Source: CAVRRZ01 sp963723745 (lineage in GTDB: Bacteria > Actinomycetota > Actinomycetes > Mycobacteriales > Geodermatophilaceae). Taken from it: 64,000 nucleotides of DNA. The position numbers and the translations under genes are program-made. The notes beneath the pieces are model-generated. The model ran no database searches. It was not told the origin of the DNA and worked only from the letters and a program-made list of their open reading frames with translations. Position 1 is the stretch's first letter. The number at the start of each line of letters is the position of its first letter. The DNA is taken from positions 1,054,001 to 1,118,000 of the forward strand of contig CAVRRZ010000001.1 in assembly GCA_963723745.1 (NCBI GenBank), in the 5' to 3' direction. Positions 16,642 to 25,480 of the stretch are shown here, in pieces.

Positions 16642-17283
16642 TTGCAGCCAGACCGTCTCCACCCCGACCGGTCGGCGGTCGTCGTCATCGATGTGCAGAA
16701 CGACTTCTGCCATCCGGACGGCGTCTCGGCCGGTCTCGGCAAGGACCTCTCCGGCGTCGAGAGCGCCGTTGCCCGCCTGGCGGACTTCCTCCCCGCCGCG
16801 CGGGCGGCGGGCGTTCCGGTCGTGTTCGTGCGCAACCTGCACTCGCCGGGCAGCGACACCCCCGAGTGGCTCGCGCGGCACCCGAACCCGGGCCGGGCGC
16901 AGACCTGCCAGGTCGGCACCTGGGGTGCGGAGTTCTACGGCGTCGCCCCGGTCGAGGGCGATGTCGTCGTCGACAAGCACCGGTACAGCGCGTTCACCCG
17001 CACCCGGCTCGAGGAGGTGCTCGAGGGTCTGGGCCGGCGGTCCCTGCTGTTCTGCGGCGTCGCGTCCAACACCTGCGTGGAGACCTCGCTGCGAGACGCC
17101 GTGTGCCGTGACTTCCTCGCCACGATGGTCGAGGACTGCAGCGGCGCGTACAGCCCCGAGGCGCACCAGCGGGCGGTCGTGTCCGTGAGGTCGGGCTTCG
17201 GGCTCGTCGCGACCAGCACCGAGATCGTGCGGGACTGGGCCGCCCGAGGGACCATCCCGTCCGCGCAGACGACAGGTTCGTGA
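16642..17283 (+). CDS. Isochorismatase-family cysteine hydrolase
   Basis: A 213-residue hydrolase with the full Asp-Lys-Cys triad: Asp17 in VIDVQND, Lys112 in VDKHRYSAF and Cys145 in GVASNTCVE with the usual cis-peptide V-A. The family includes nicotinamidase, N-carbamoylsarcosine amidase and maleamate amidase, which hydrolyse small amides; that fits hydrolysis of an amide made by the nitrile hydratase (inference). The start is TTG 16642, with GAGGAG 6 nt upstream. Confidence 0.85.
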   Translation: MQPDRLHPDRSAVVVIDVQNDFCHPDGVSAGLGKDLSGVESAVARLADFLPAARAAGVPVVFVRNLHSPGSDTPEWLARHPNPGRAQTCQVGTWGAEFYGVAPVEGDVVVDKHRYSAFTRTRLEEVLEGLGRRSLLFCGVASNTCVETSLRDAVCRDFLATMVEDCSGAYSPEAHQRAVVSVRSGFGLVATSTEIVRDWAARGTIPSAQTTGS

Positions 17284-17319
17284 GCCTGGTCTCATCCCAG
17301 TGGCGCAATGGCGCCGTAA

Positions 17320-17330
17320 TGGTCTGACAA
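17320..17330. promoter_or_regulatory. Degenerate FadR/GntR-type operator TGGT-CTG-ACAA
   Basis: It matches the dyad at 695 except for one base in the right half (ACAA for ACCA). It lies 107 bp upstream of the second TctC gene. It is included because of the match in spacing and left half; binding may be weaker. Confidence 0.45.
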
Positions 17331-17437
17331 CAGACCGGCAACCCCGCTATCGGAGCGTGAGCGTCGGCCGGGCGGGTGTCCGCCGGTACCGGCCGCCGAA
17401 CAACCCTGCCCAAGAACGAACAGGAGTGTGTCCTTCC

Positions 17438-18484
17438 ATGACAGACAGCACGCGAGGTCGGCACCGCGTCATCACCGGTGCGCTGCTCCCGATCGGCCTC
17501 CTGGCCGCCGGGTGCTCCGGCGGTGACGGAGGTGCCGCCGCGGCGAGCAGCGAGTCCTGCTACGACGGCGAGCGGATCACCATCGTCGTCCCGTTCAGCC
17601 CCGGTGGCGGCTACGACCTGATCGCCCGCGCGGCGGCGCCGGAGATCGAGGAGCGGCTGGGCGCGACCGTCGTGGTCGACAACCAGCCGGGCGCGGGAGG
17701 TCTCACCGCGGCCAACAAGATCTACGTCGAGGACGGCTCCGCCACGACGTTCGGCTTCTTCGCCGGGCAGGGGATCCTGGGCGCCGTGCTCGGCGGCTCC
17801 GCGGGTGCCGGCTTCGACGCGGCGGAGTTCACCTACATCGGGCGACTGGCCGCCGATCCGCGGCTGCTGGTCGCCAGCAAGCAGAGCGGTCTGACCGGCA
17901 CCGATGACCTGCAGGCGGCCGACAACATCCGCTACGCCACCCTCGGCGTCGGCTCGGCCCCGTACCTCGACGGGATCATCCTGGAGCGCGTGCTCGGTCT
18001 GGACACCGAGCTGATCACCGGTTTCGAGGGCACCGGTGAGGCGGAGCTGGCGGTGACCTCCGGCCAGGCCGACGTCACCAGCAACTCGGTGGCCACGCAG
18101 CTCCCCGGGGTCGAGCGCGGCGACCAGGAGGCCGTGCTCGTCATCTCCCACGAGCGGGTCGAGGAGCTGCCCGACACCTCGACCCTGCTCGAGGCCGACC
18201 TCGGCGACGACGAGCGCGCGCTGGCCGAGTCCTACCTCCAGCTGCAGGCGATCGGCCGGGCGCTCATCGGCCCTCCCGGCATGCCGGCGGACTGTGTGGC
18301 CGAACTCGAGACGGCGTTCGGCGACACGCTCGGCGACTCCGAGTTCCAGGCGGAGGTCGAGCGGCAGATCGACGTGCCGCTGGAGTTCCTGCCGGGCAAG
18401 GACCTCGAGGCCATCGTGCAGGAGGTCCTGAACGCGCCGGAGGAGTTCACGGCACTGCTCGAGACGGCCTACGACGGCGCGTGA
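17438..18484 (+). CDS. TctC-family substrate-binding lipoprotein
   Basis: A 348-residue receptor with lipobox LLAAGC (Cys26). Family blocks VVPFSPGGGYD, VVDNQPGAGG and GAGFDAAEFTYIGRL are present. ATG 17438 is preferred to the upstream 17300 start because the signal peptide begins there and AGGAG lies 11 nt before it. The protein is clearly paralogous to the products at 13104 and 32003. It is a single-gene unit between its own operator and a bidirectional terminator, so it probably shares the membrane proteins encoded at 25481-27687. Confidence 0.9.
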   Translation: MTDSTRGRHRVITGALLPIGLLAAGCSGGDGGAAAASSESCYDGERITIVVPFSPGGGYDLIARAAAPEIEERLGATVVVDNQPGAGGLTAANKIYVEDGSATTFGFFAGQGILGAVLGGSAGAGFDAAEFTYIGRLAADPRLLVASKQSGLTGTDDLQAADNIRYATLGVGSAPYLDGIILERVLGLDTELITGFEGTGEAELAVTSGQADVTSNSVATQLPGVERGDQEAVLVISHERVEELPDTSTLLEADLGDDERALAESYLQLQAIGRALIGPPGMPADCVAELETAFGDTLGDSEFQAEVERQIDVPLEFLPGKDLEAIVQEVLNAPEEFTALLETAYDGA

Positions 18485-18503
18485 CCCTGTTCTGAGTCGG
18501 TCA

Positions 18504-18535
18504 CTCGGCCCGGGGCGCCGCCGCCTCGGGCCGAG
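18504..18535. terminator. Bidirectional hairpin terminator
   Basis: A 9-bp stem (CTCGGCCCG paired with CGGGCCGAG) with a 14-nt loop between the convergent TctC gene and the small minus-strand gene. Confidence 0.65.
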
Positions 18536-18581
18536 GGGATCGGGGCCGGCCTGGGGCGGCCCCCGTCGGTGCGGAAGGCGT

Positions 18582-18776
18582 TCAGACGCCGGTGTCGACG
18601 AACTGGGCCAGGACCTTCTGGCGGTCGCTCCTGGTGCCGGCGCGGTCGTAGGCGCGGCTGGTCTCGACCGAGCGCGCGACCAGTGCCGACCAGGCGGCGA
18701 CGCCGTTGCGCAGGCGGGTGGTCAGGGGGGCGCCCGTGGGACGCAGGTGCAGGCGCTCGAGGCTGAGGACGGTCAT
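18582..18776 (-). CDS. Small hypothetical protein
   Basis: A 64-residue basic protein on the minus strand, preceded by a good GAAGGAG ribosome site 7 nt before its ATG. It begins MTVLSLERLHLR and contains an Arg-rich middle; there is no membrane segment and I do not recognise a family. It lies between two convergent or divergent catabolic genes and shares the 144-bp gap upstream with the LigB-type gene, so divergent promoters are likely there. Confidence 0.6.
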   Translation of the reverse strand: MTVLSLERLHLRPTGAPLTTRLRNGVAAWSALVARSVETSRAYDRAGTRSDRQKVLAQFVDTGV

Positions 18777-18920
18777 CGTGGTGCTCCTTCGGATCGGTGG
18801 TGCTCACCCTGTGCAGCACCACGTGAGGTCATTAGCTTCCCTCACTATCGGTGATGCCGCTCACCCCTTGACCTGCTCTTTCGCGGTAGACGACCATGAC
18901 GTCTTCGGACTGGAGGTCCC

Positions 18921-19772
18921 ATGGCAGAGATCGTCTCGATCGTCGGCACCACCCACCTGCCGTTCTGGCAGCGGCGGACGGCGGTGCCGGAGGACGAACT
19001 CACGCCCGACGGACGCAACCTGCTGGCCTGGTCGGCGAGGGTCCAGGAGCACATCGCCCGGACCGACCCGGACGTCGTGGTGATCGTGGCCAGCGACCAC
19101 TTCCACCAGTTCTTCGCGCACAACATGCCGCAGTTCGTGGTCGGCCGGATGAGCTCGTACGAGGGCACGTTCGCCAACGAGGCGCGCGAGTTCGACCTGC
19201 CCCGGATCACGCTCGGCGGCAACAAGGCCCTGTCCGACGACCTGATCGAGTCCGGCTTCGAGCACGGCTTCGACTTCGCGTTCGCCGACGAGATGCGGCT
19301 GGACCACGCCTGCGTCGTCCCGAGCCTGATCTGCCAGCCGGCACTGGACATCCCCGTCGTCCCGGTGCTGTCCAACTGCGGCGTGCCGCCGATCCCGACC
19401 GGTCGGCGGTTCGAGGCGCTGGGACCGGCGTTGCGCGCCGCGATCGAGGGGTCGACCGCGGCGCAGCGGGTGTCGGTCGTGGTCAGCGGCCACCTGTCAC
19501 TCGACGTCGGCGGCCCCGAGCAGTTCGCGTCGGCCTCGATCGACCCCGAGTTCGACGAGCTGGCGATGACATGGCTGGCCGATCGTGACTTCGACGCCCT
19601 GGTCGCCGGCTCCACCTACGAGCGGTTGATGCAGCACGGCAACAACGCCCTGCAGTTCCTCAACATGATCACCATGGCGTCGCTGCAGCAGGACATGGAC
19701 CTCGTGTACGTCGAGGCGATGCAGCGCCAGGGCTCGCCGATCCCCTGCTTCATCTATGAACAGGCCGCCTGA
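18921..19772 (+). CDS. LigB-type (class III) extradiol dioxygenase-like protein
   Basis: A 283-residue protein of the protocatechuate 4,5-dioxygenase beta / LigB superfamily. Putative Fe(II) ligands are a His in VGTTHLPFW near residue 12 and His in ASDHFHQFF near 60; LDHACVVPS near 131 and SGHLSLDVGG near 192 hold further active-site His residues. Family members open aromatic rings next to vicinal hydroxyls; some are only related in fold. A GGAGG site precedes the ATG. No ferredoxin or LigA-like small subunit gene is adjacent, so it would act alone. Confidence 0.82.
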   Translation: MAEIVSIVGTTHLPFWQRRTAVPEDELTPDGRNLLAWSARVQEHIARTDPDVVVIVASDHFHQFFAHNMPQFVVGRMSSYEGTFANEAREFDLPRITLGGNKALSDDLIESGFEHGFDFAFADEMRLDHACVVPSLICQPALDIPVVPVLSNCGVPPIPTGRRFEALGPALRAAIEGSTAAQRVSVVVSGHLSLDVGGPEQFASASIDPEFDELAMTWLADRDFDALVAGSTYERLMQHGNNALQFLNMITMASLQQDMDLVYVEAMQRQGSPIPCFIYEQAA

Positions 19773-19866
19773 GCGCCCCGGCCCTCGGCGCGCGGCAACG
19801 GCAGTCCTGTCGGCGGCGATGGCGAAGCTGCCGGTCTCCCCGCCTATCGATGCCCGGCACCTCTGT

Positions 19867-19892
19867 GCCCTGCCCACCGCTGTGGGCAGGGC
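19867..19892 (+). terminator. Hairpin terminator after the LigB-type gene
   Basis: A perfect 11-bp stem (GCCCTGCCCAC paired with GTGGGCAGGGC) with a 4-nt loop. It sits in the 256-bp gap between convergent genes; I see nothing else convincing in that gap. Confidence 0.75.
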
Positions 19893-20028
19893 GCAAGCGC
19901 CGAAGCGGCAAACCCACGAGGGCCGTCACCACATTGCCCGGCTTCTCAGCGCATTGCACGCCCTGCAACGCGTGCATCGCCCGAAGAACCCGTGCAACCC
20001 GGGGCCCCCGGCGGCCCTGCCGTGGTCC

Positions 20029-21378
20029 TCAGCCGGTGAACTCGGGGAGCTTCGTCTCGAGCCAGCGGGTGGAGAACCGGCCGGTGGCGACGTCGTCCTG
20101 GTCGAGCAGCCAGGAGTGGAAGGGGATGGTGGTGGCGACGCCTTCGACGTGGAAGGTGCGCAGGGCGGCTTGGGTGCGTGCGAGTGCCTCGGCGCGGTCT
20201 TTGCCGTGCACGATCAGCTTGCCGAGCAGGGAGTCGTAGAAGGGTGGGACGAGGTAGCCCTCGTAGCAGTGGGTGTCCAGGCGGATGCCGGGGCCTTCGG
20301 GGGGTTCCCAGCGGGTGATCCGGCCGGGGGAGGGCGCGAAGTCGCGTTCGGGGGATTCGGCGTTGATCCGGCACTCGATGGCGTGGCCGGTGAAGGTCAC
20401 TTGTTCCTGGGTGAGTGGCAGGAACTCGCCGGCGGCGACCTGTAGTTGCAGGCGGACCAGGTCCAGGCCGGTGATGGCTTCGGTGACGGGGTGTTCGACC
20501 TGGATGCGGGTGTTCATCTCCAGGAAGTAGTGCTCGTCGCGTTCCTCGTCGTAGAGGAATTCGACGGTGCCGGCGTTGAGGTAGCCGATGGAGGAGGCCA
20601 GCAGGACCGCGGAGGCGCGGATGGCCTGGGCGGCGTGTGCGGGGATGGCCGCGGCGGGGGCTTCTTCGAGCACCTTCTGGTAGCGGCGCTGCAGGGAGCA
20701 GTCGCGTTCGCCGAGGTGCAGGACGGTGCCTCCGCGGTCGCCGATGACCTGCACCTCGATGTGCCGGCCGGTGGTCACGTACCGCTCGAGGTAGAGGGTG
20801 GGGTCGCCGAAGGCGGCGGCGGCCTCGGCCGAGGCGCTGCGGAAGGCGGCCTCGAGGCCGGCCTGGTCGTGGACGATGCGGATGCCGCGGCCGCCGCCGC
20901 CGGCGGCGGCCTTGAACAGCATCGGGTAGCCGATCTGGGCGGCGACTGCGGCGGCGTCGGCGAAGGCGGCGATCCGGTCGGTGCCGGGCACGAGTGGCAC
21001 GCCGGCCCGCTTGGCGGCCTCGCGCGCTTCGAGTTTGTTGCCCATTCCGTGCACGGTCTGGCTGCGCGGGCCGACGAAGGTCAGGCCCTCTTTCTCGCAG
21101 GCCTGGGCGAACGCGGCGTTCTCGGCGAGGAATCCGTAGCCGGGGTGCACGGCGTCGGCGCCGGTGCCCAGTGCGGTGGCCAGCAGCGCCTCCTTGTTGA
21201 GGTAGCTGGCGGCGGGTTTGGCCGGGCCGATGCAGACGGCGCGGTCGGCCAGCCGGGCGGCCAGGCTGTCGCGGTCGGCGGCGGAGACGGCGACGACGGA
21301 CTCCAGGCCCAGGGACCGGCAGGCCCGCACGACCCGGACGGCGATCTCGCCGCGGTTGGCGACGAGGACCCGCTTCAC
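20029..21378 (-). CDS. accC: Biotin carboxylase subunit
   Basis: A 449-residue AccC-type protein of normal length. The N-terminal signature VLVANRGEIAVRVVRA lies at residue 4, the ATP-grasp Gly-rich loop KAAAGGGGRGIRIV near 157, and the catalytic region EMNTRIQVEHPVTE near 285. It carboxylates the biotin on its partner carrier using ATP and bicarbonate. It overlaps the carrier gene upstream by 4 bp, and the cluster order is CaiB, carboxyltransferase, carrier, carboxylase. This is a separate catabolic carboxylase rather than the housekeeping acetyl-CoA enzyme (inference from context). Confidence 0.92.
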   Translation of the reverse strand: MKRVLVANRGEIAVRVVRACRSLGLESVVAVSAADRDSLAARLADRAVCIGPAKPAASYLNKEALLATALGTGADAVHPGYGFLAENAAFAQACEKEGLTFVGPRSQTVHGMGNKLEAREAAKRAGVPLVPGTDRIAAFADAAAVAAQIGYPMLFKAAAGGGGRGIRIVHDQAGLEAAFRSASAEAAAAFGDPTLYLERYVTTGRHIEVQVIGDRGGTVLHLGERDCSLQRRYQKVLEEAPAAAIPAHAAQAIRASAVLLASSIGYLNAGTVEFLYDEERDEHYFLEMNTRIQVEHPVTEAITGLDLVRLQLQVAAGEFLPLTQEQVTFTGHAIECRINAESPERDFAPSPGRITRWEPPEGPGIRLDTHCYEGYLVPPFYDSLLGKLIVHGKDRAEALARTQAALRTFHVEGVATTIPFHSWLLDQDDVATGRFSTRWLETKLPEFTG

Positions 21379-21896
21379 GCCGGACGCAGCCGGAACAGCG
21401 GCTGCCCGAACTCGACGAACTCGTCGTTGCCGGCGAGCACCTCGACCACCTCGCCGGAGGCGGGTGCGGTGACGCTGTTGAACATCTTCATGACCTCGAC
21501 CAGGCCCATGGTGGCGCCCTCGTCGATGCGCGACCCGACCTCGACGAACGCCGGCGCACCGGGCTCGGGGGACCGGTAGAACACCCCCACCATCGGCGCG
21601 GTCACCTCGATCAGCCCGTCAGCGACCGGCGACGGCGCGGCCGGCGCGGCCGGAGCGGCCGGAGCGGCCGGAGCGGCGGCGACGGGGGCGGGCGGCGCCG
21701 GGGGAGCCGGCGCCGGCGCCGGGGGAGGGGCCGCCGTCCGGGCCGCGACCGTCGAACCGGACCGGTCGGCCACGATCCGCGTGCCGCCCACCTCGACCTC
21801 GAGGTACTCGACGTTCGACCGCTCGAGCAGGTCGAGGATCGCGGCCACGTCGTCGTGCGTCAGCTCCACAGGGTTCCTCTCGTCGGGCGCGCTCAC
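21375..21896 (-). CDS. accB: Biotin carboxyl carrier protein
   Basis: A 173-residue carrier. It has a short N-terminal domain, an Ala/Pro-rich hinge at about residues 60-95 and a C-terminal biotinyl domain with VEVMKMFN; the Lys of MKM is the biotin site (most carriers have AMKM, here VMKM). GTG 21896 is the start because it overlaps the upstream stop (GTGA) and the AccB-type N-terminal helix begins there. The upstream in-frame extension is only antisense reading. Confidence 0.88.
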   Translation of the reverse strand: MSAPDERNPVELTHDDVAAILDLLERSNVEYLEVEVGGTRIVADRSGSTVAARTAAPPPAPAPAPPAPPAPVAAAPAAPAAPAAPAAPSPVADGLIEVTAPMVGVFYRSPEPGAPAFVEVGSRIDEGATMGLVEVMKMFNSVTAPASGEVVEVLAGNDEFVEFGQPLFRLRPA

Positions 21897-23371
21897 TGCG
21901 GAGCACCCTTGCGCATGGTCAGGTTCAGGCCGGGCTGCGCCAGCGAGACGAACGTGTGCTCGTCGTCCTCGGCCAGTCGCCGGATCAGGTCCAGCAGCGG
22001 GGCGTCGGACGACGACGCCGGCGGCCGGAGGTCGCGCACGCTGCCGACGACGTCGACCGCGTCGTCGCCGACGATGCTCATCAGGATCAGGTCCTCGTCG
22101 GGGGTGTCGCGGCCGTACTTCTCGCGCAGGTCGGCCAGGGTCAGCCGGGGCGCCTCGTACGCCTCGATCTCCCGGGCCCGCGGGCGGGACAGGATCTTGT
22201 CCCGGACGTCGGGATCCATGCCGGAGATCGCCTCGTCCCCGCCGTGCCGGCCGAGGGCGTACTCGATGGTCTTGTCGGTGACCTGCTTGTAGCGCTCGCC
22301 GACGATCACGTTGATCGCCGCCTGGGAGCCGACGAACTGCGACAGCGGGGTCACCATGATCGGGTAGCCGAAGTCGGCGCGGACCCGGGCGGTCTCCTCC
22401 AGCACCTCGGGCAGCCGGTCGGCCACCCCGGCCAGCTCCAGCTGGTAGCGCAGGTTGGAGATCATCCCGCCGGGCACCTGGTGCCGGTAGAGCCGCTCGT
22501 CGTACTCGTAGGGCGCCCCGATCTGGAAGCCCTCGCGGCGGGCGATCGCGGTGAAGTGCTCGGTGGCGGCGTGCAGCACCTCCTCGTCCACGTCCACCTC
22601 GTAGCCGAGCTCGCGCAGGTTGGCGGCCACGTTGTAGACCGAGGGCTGGGAGTTGGCGTTGGCCAGCGGCGGCACCGCGGTGTGCACGTAGCGCACCCCG
22701 GCCTTCACCGCCTCGATCGCGTTGAGCGGGCCCAGGCCGTTGTTGCAGTGGCCGTGGAACTCCCACGGGATGTCACCGGCGGCGGCCATCATCTGCGGCA
22801 GCAGCGTGCGGGTGCGCTCGGGGGTCAGCATGCCGCTGACGTCCTTGAAGCACAGCCGGTACGGCGCGATGGCGCCGGCCTCCTTGGCCTTCTGCACGAA
22901 GTACTCGTCGGTGTGCTTCGGCGAGACCGAGTACATGACGTTGATGACCGGCGTCATGCCGAGCTTCTCGAAGCGCGGGAGCTGGCGCGCCACCACGTCG
23001 AAGTTGTTCCAGTTCGACCCGGTGCGGGTGTACCGGATGCCGAGGTCGACGGCCTTGGAGATGAGCAGCTCGCCGACCTCGGGGACGACGGCGCCGCTCA
23101 TCGACGGCCCGTCGATCGGCCCGTGCCAGCGCAGCGGGGTGTTCTTCGCCGCGGCCGCCCCGTACCGGATCCACGCCCAGGGGCTCTCCTTCAGGTGCCG
23201 GACGAACTTCTTCAGCCGGCTCCCGGTGGCGATGAACTCCATCGAGTCGAAGCCGGCGGCGTCCAGGTGCGGCATCGCCGGCAGCATGTGCGCCGTCCGC
23301 ATGTTCATCGCCCACAGGCTCGCCTGACCGTCGCGGATGGTGGTGTCGACGAACCGGACCGGCTCAGCCAC
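21893..23371 (-). CDS. PycB/OadA-like biotin-dependent carboxyltransferase
   Basis: A 492-residue HMGL-type barrel protein related to pyruvate carboxylase subunit B and oxaloacetate decarboxylase alpha. It begins DTTIRDGQASLW near residue 9 (canonical TLRDxxQS), with the Lys/metal segment CFKDVSGMLTPE near 174 and HGHCNNGLG near 204, in place of the usual HTHxTSG. These changes suggest a substrate other than pyruvate. GTG 23371 has AGGAGG 7 nt upstream and overlaps the CaiB gene by 8 bp. The protein has no biotinyl domain of its own; the carrier is the next gene. Confidence 0.85.
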   Translation of the reverse strand: MAEPVRFVDTTIRDGQASLWAMNMRTAHMLPAMPHLDAAGFDSMEFIATGSRLKKFVRHLKESPWAWIRYGAAAAKNTPLRWHGPIDGPSMSGAVVPEVGELLISKAVDLGIRYTRTGSNWNNFDVVARQLPRFEKLGMTPVINVMYSVSPKHTDEYFVQKAKEAGAIAPYRLCFKDVSGMLTPERTRTLLPQMMAAAGDIPWEFHGHCNNGLGPLNAIEAVKAGVRYVHTAVPPLANANSQPSVYNVAANLRELGYEVDVDEEVLHAATEHFTAIARREGFQIGAPYEYDERLYRHQVPGGMISNLRYQLELAGVADRLPEVLEETARVRADFGYPIMVTPLSQFVGSQAAINVIVGERYKQVTDKTIEYALGRHGGDEAISGMDPDVRDKILSRPRAREIEAYEAPRLTLADLREKYGRDTPDEDLILMSIVGDDAVDVVGSVRDLRPPASSSDAPLLDLIRRLAEDDEHTFVSLAQPGLNLTMRKGAPQ

Positions 23372-24521
23372 CGAGAACCTCCTCCGTGTGCTCGCCCAGG
23401 TAGGGGGCCCGCCGGACGGCGGGCAGGGGGACGCCGCCGAACAGCGCGGGCGGGCGGATCTGCGGCATCGCGCCCACGTCGGGCTCGTCGAGGACGTCGA
23501 TGATTCCCAGGTGCTGCAGCTGCGGGTCCTGCAGCGCCTCGCTGACGGCGTTGACCGGGGCGCACGGGACGCCGTGCGACTGCAGGATCTGCAGCCACTC
23601 GTCCCGGTCCCTGCCCGCGAAGATCGGCGCGAGCTCGGCGCGCAGCTGCTCGTAGTGCTGCTGCCGGCCGCTGCGCTTCTCGTACCGCTCGTCGGTGACC
23701 AGTTCCGGGCGGCCCACCGCGGCGCACAGGCCCTCCCAGAACTTGGGCGGGGAGGACATGTGCACCAGCACCTGCCTGCCGTCGCGCGTCGCCCAGACGT
23801 AGGCCTGCGAGCTGTGCGGCCGCAGGTACGGCGTCTCGTCGCGGCCCTCGACGACGTTCTTGGCGACGGCGGAGTGCAGGAAGTGCACCAGCGCGCCCAG
23901 CATGCTGATCTCCAGGTGCTCGCCCCGGCCGGTCCGGTGCCGTTCGTGCAGAGCGGCCAGGACGGCGAAGGACGCCGAGTGCCCGGTGATCGCGTCGGCT
24001 AGTGCCGGGCCGCGCAGCCGCGGGTCCTCCGGGTCGAGCAGCAGCCCGGCCAGCCCGCTGTAGCCCAGAGCGACGCCGTCGTAGGCCGGCATCGCCGCGT
24101 ACGGGCCGGAGGAGCCGAAGCCGGAGATGCTGCAGTGGATCAGCTCGGGCCGCAGCGCGCTCAGCACGTCGAACCCGATGCCGAGGCGCTCCATCACCCC
24201 GGGGCGGAAGTTCTCGACCAGCACGTCCGCCGTCCGCACCAGCTCCAGCAGGTGGGCGCGTCCCTCGTCGCTCTTCAGGTCGAGGACGACGCTGCGCTTG
24301 CCGCGGTTGAACGCCACGAAGGTGGCGTTGAGGCCCCCGGACTCCCACTTGCGGAACGGGTCGCCCGACGGCGGCTCGACCTTGACGACGTCGGCGCCCA
24401 GCTCGGCCAGCAGCACCGCCGCACACGGCCCGGAGATGTAGGAACCGAGGTCGAGCACGCGAACGTCGCGCAGCGGCAGTGGCCGGGGAGCGCGGGACGG
24501 CGTGGTGGACATGGGGGTCAT
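23364..24521 (-). CDS. CaiB/BaiF (class III) CoA transferase
   Basis: A 385-residue family III CoA transferase. LDLGSYISGPCAAVLLAELGA near residue 23, KVEPPSGDPFR near 47, FNRGKRSVVLDLK near 70 and VENFRPGVMERLG near 99 are typical; the catalytic Asp is expected in PAYDGVALG near 146. It moves CoA between acids. It is the first gene of the minus-strand carboxylase operon and shares the operator region at 24554 with the divergent isochorismatase gene. A second ATG 9 nt inside the start is an alternative. Confidence 0.9.
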   Translation of the reverse strand: MTPMSTTPSRAPRPLPLRDVRVLDLGSYISGPCAAVLLAELGADVVKVEPPSGDPFRKWESGGLNATFVAFNRGKRSVVLDLKSDEGRAHLLELVRTADVLVENFRPGVMERLGIGFDVLSALRPELIHCSISGFGSSGPYAAMPAYDGVALGYSGLAGLLLDPEDPRLRGPALADAITGHSASFAVLAALHERHRTGRGEHLEISMLGALVHFLHSAVAKNVVEGRDETPYLRPHSSQAYVWATRDGRQVLVHMSSPPKFWEGLCAAVGRPELVTDERYEKRSGRQQHYEQLRAELAPIFAGRDRDEWLQILQSHGVPCAPVNAVSEALQDPQLQHLGIIDVLDEPDVGAMPQIRPPALFGGVPLPAVRRAPYLGEHTEEVLGG

Positions 24522-24553
24522 GTGACGTGGACCCTAGTGGCCCAAAAGTCTTT

Positions 24554-24564
24554 TGGTAAGACCT
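24554..24564. promoter_or_regulatory. FadR/GntR-type operator TGGT-AAG-ACCT, divergent
   Basis: It lies between the divergent CaiB and isochorismatase genes. One base of the right half differs from consensus (ACCT for ACCA). A further half-site, TGGACCA, follows at about 24566. It could control both directions. Confidence 0.5.
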
Positions 24565-24673
24565 ATGGACCATCATCCGTTCGCATGCTTGAGTGGACCC
24601 CTTCACCATGACGCGGACCACACCGGTGGTCCGTCCGCGCGTCATTCCGGGGTGCCCGAGGAGGCCCAAAATC

Positions 24674-25387
24674 GTGACCGAGCCAGTGGCGCACTGCTGG
24701 GACGACGTGGTCGGCCCGGACGAGCGCCTGATCGCCAGCCGCTACGACACCCGCCGTCCGTTCGGCGAGCGCCCGGCCCTGCTGATGATCGACTGCTACG
24801 CGAAGGTCTTCGGCGACCGCCCGCAGCCGCTGGCCGAGGCGATCGACGAGTGGCCGGCCACCTGCGGCCCCAACGCGTGGGACGCGCTGCCGTCGCTGGA
24901 GAAGCTGCTCACCGGTGCGCGCGAGGCCGACATCCCCGTTCTCCACACGACCGGGGAGGCGCGGCCGGGGTCGCGCCTCGGTGCGGCCACCCAGCGGGCG
25001 CGGGTCGAGGGCGAGGACGACCTCGTCGGCTACGAGTTCATGCCGTCGCTGGCCCCCGTCGATGGCGAGCTCGTGGCCCGCAAGGCGCGCGCCAGCGCCT
25101 TCTTCGGCACGCCGGTCACCACCTGGCTGCGCCAGCTCGACGTCGATACGCTGATCGTGGCCGGGGAGTCGACCAGCGGCTGTGTGCGTGCCAGTGTCGT
25201 CGACGCCTACTCTCACGGCCTGAAGGTCACCGTCGTCGAGGAGGCGGTCTTCGATCGCAGCACGCTCTCGCACAAGGTGAACCTCTTCGACATGAACCTC
25301 AAGTACGCATCGGTCCGGCACCTCGACGAGGTGCTCGGCCACTTCACCGGAGTCCGTCGGCACGTGCAGGAGGTCGTAGGTAGCTAG
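24674..25387 (+). CDS. Isochorismatase-family cysteine hydrolase
   Basis: A 237-residue hydrolase with Asp40 in LLMIDCY, Lys137 in VARKARASAF and Cys170 in ESTSGCVRA. The Q-N-D usually seen after the Asp is replaced by C-Y-A, which points to a different amide substrate from the paralogue at 16642. GTG 24674 is chosen because AGGAGG ends about 9 nt before it; ATG 24608 lacks such a site. The stop is TAG. The gene precedes tctA-tctB and is probably co-transcribed with them. Confidence 0.82.
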   Translation: MTEPVAHCWDDVVGPDERLIASRYDTRRPFGERPALLMIDCYAKVFGDRPQPLAEAIDEWPATCGPNAWDALPSLEKLLTGAREADIPVLHTTGEARPGSRLGAATQRARVEGEDDLVGYEFMPSLAPVDGELVARKARASAFFGTPVTTWLRQLDVDTLIVAGESTSGCVRASVVDAYSHGLKVTVVEEAVFDRSTLSHKVNLFDMNLKYASVRHLDEVLGHFTGVRRHVQEVVGS

Positions 25388-25480
25388 CTCTCCCTGGCCG
25401 CCGCCACTGACGATTCGTCTCTTACCGGGCTTCTCGCCCCAGCTGACGCGTACCGCCCGACCAGACTGAGGTTCTTCCGC

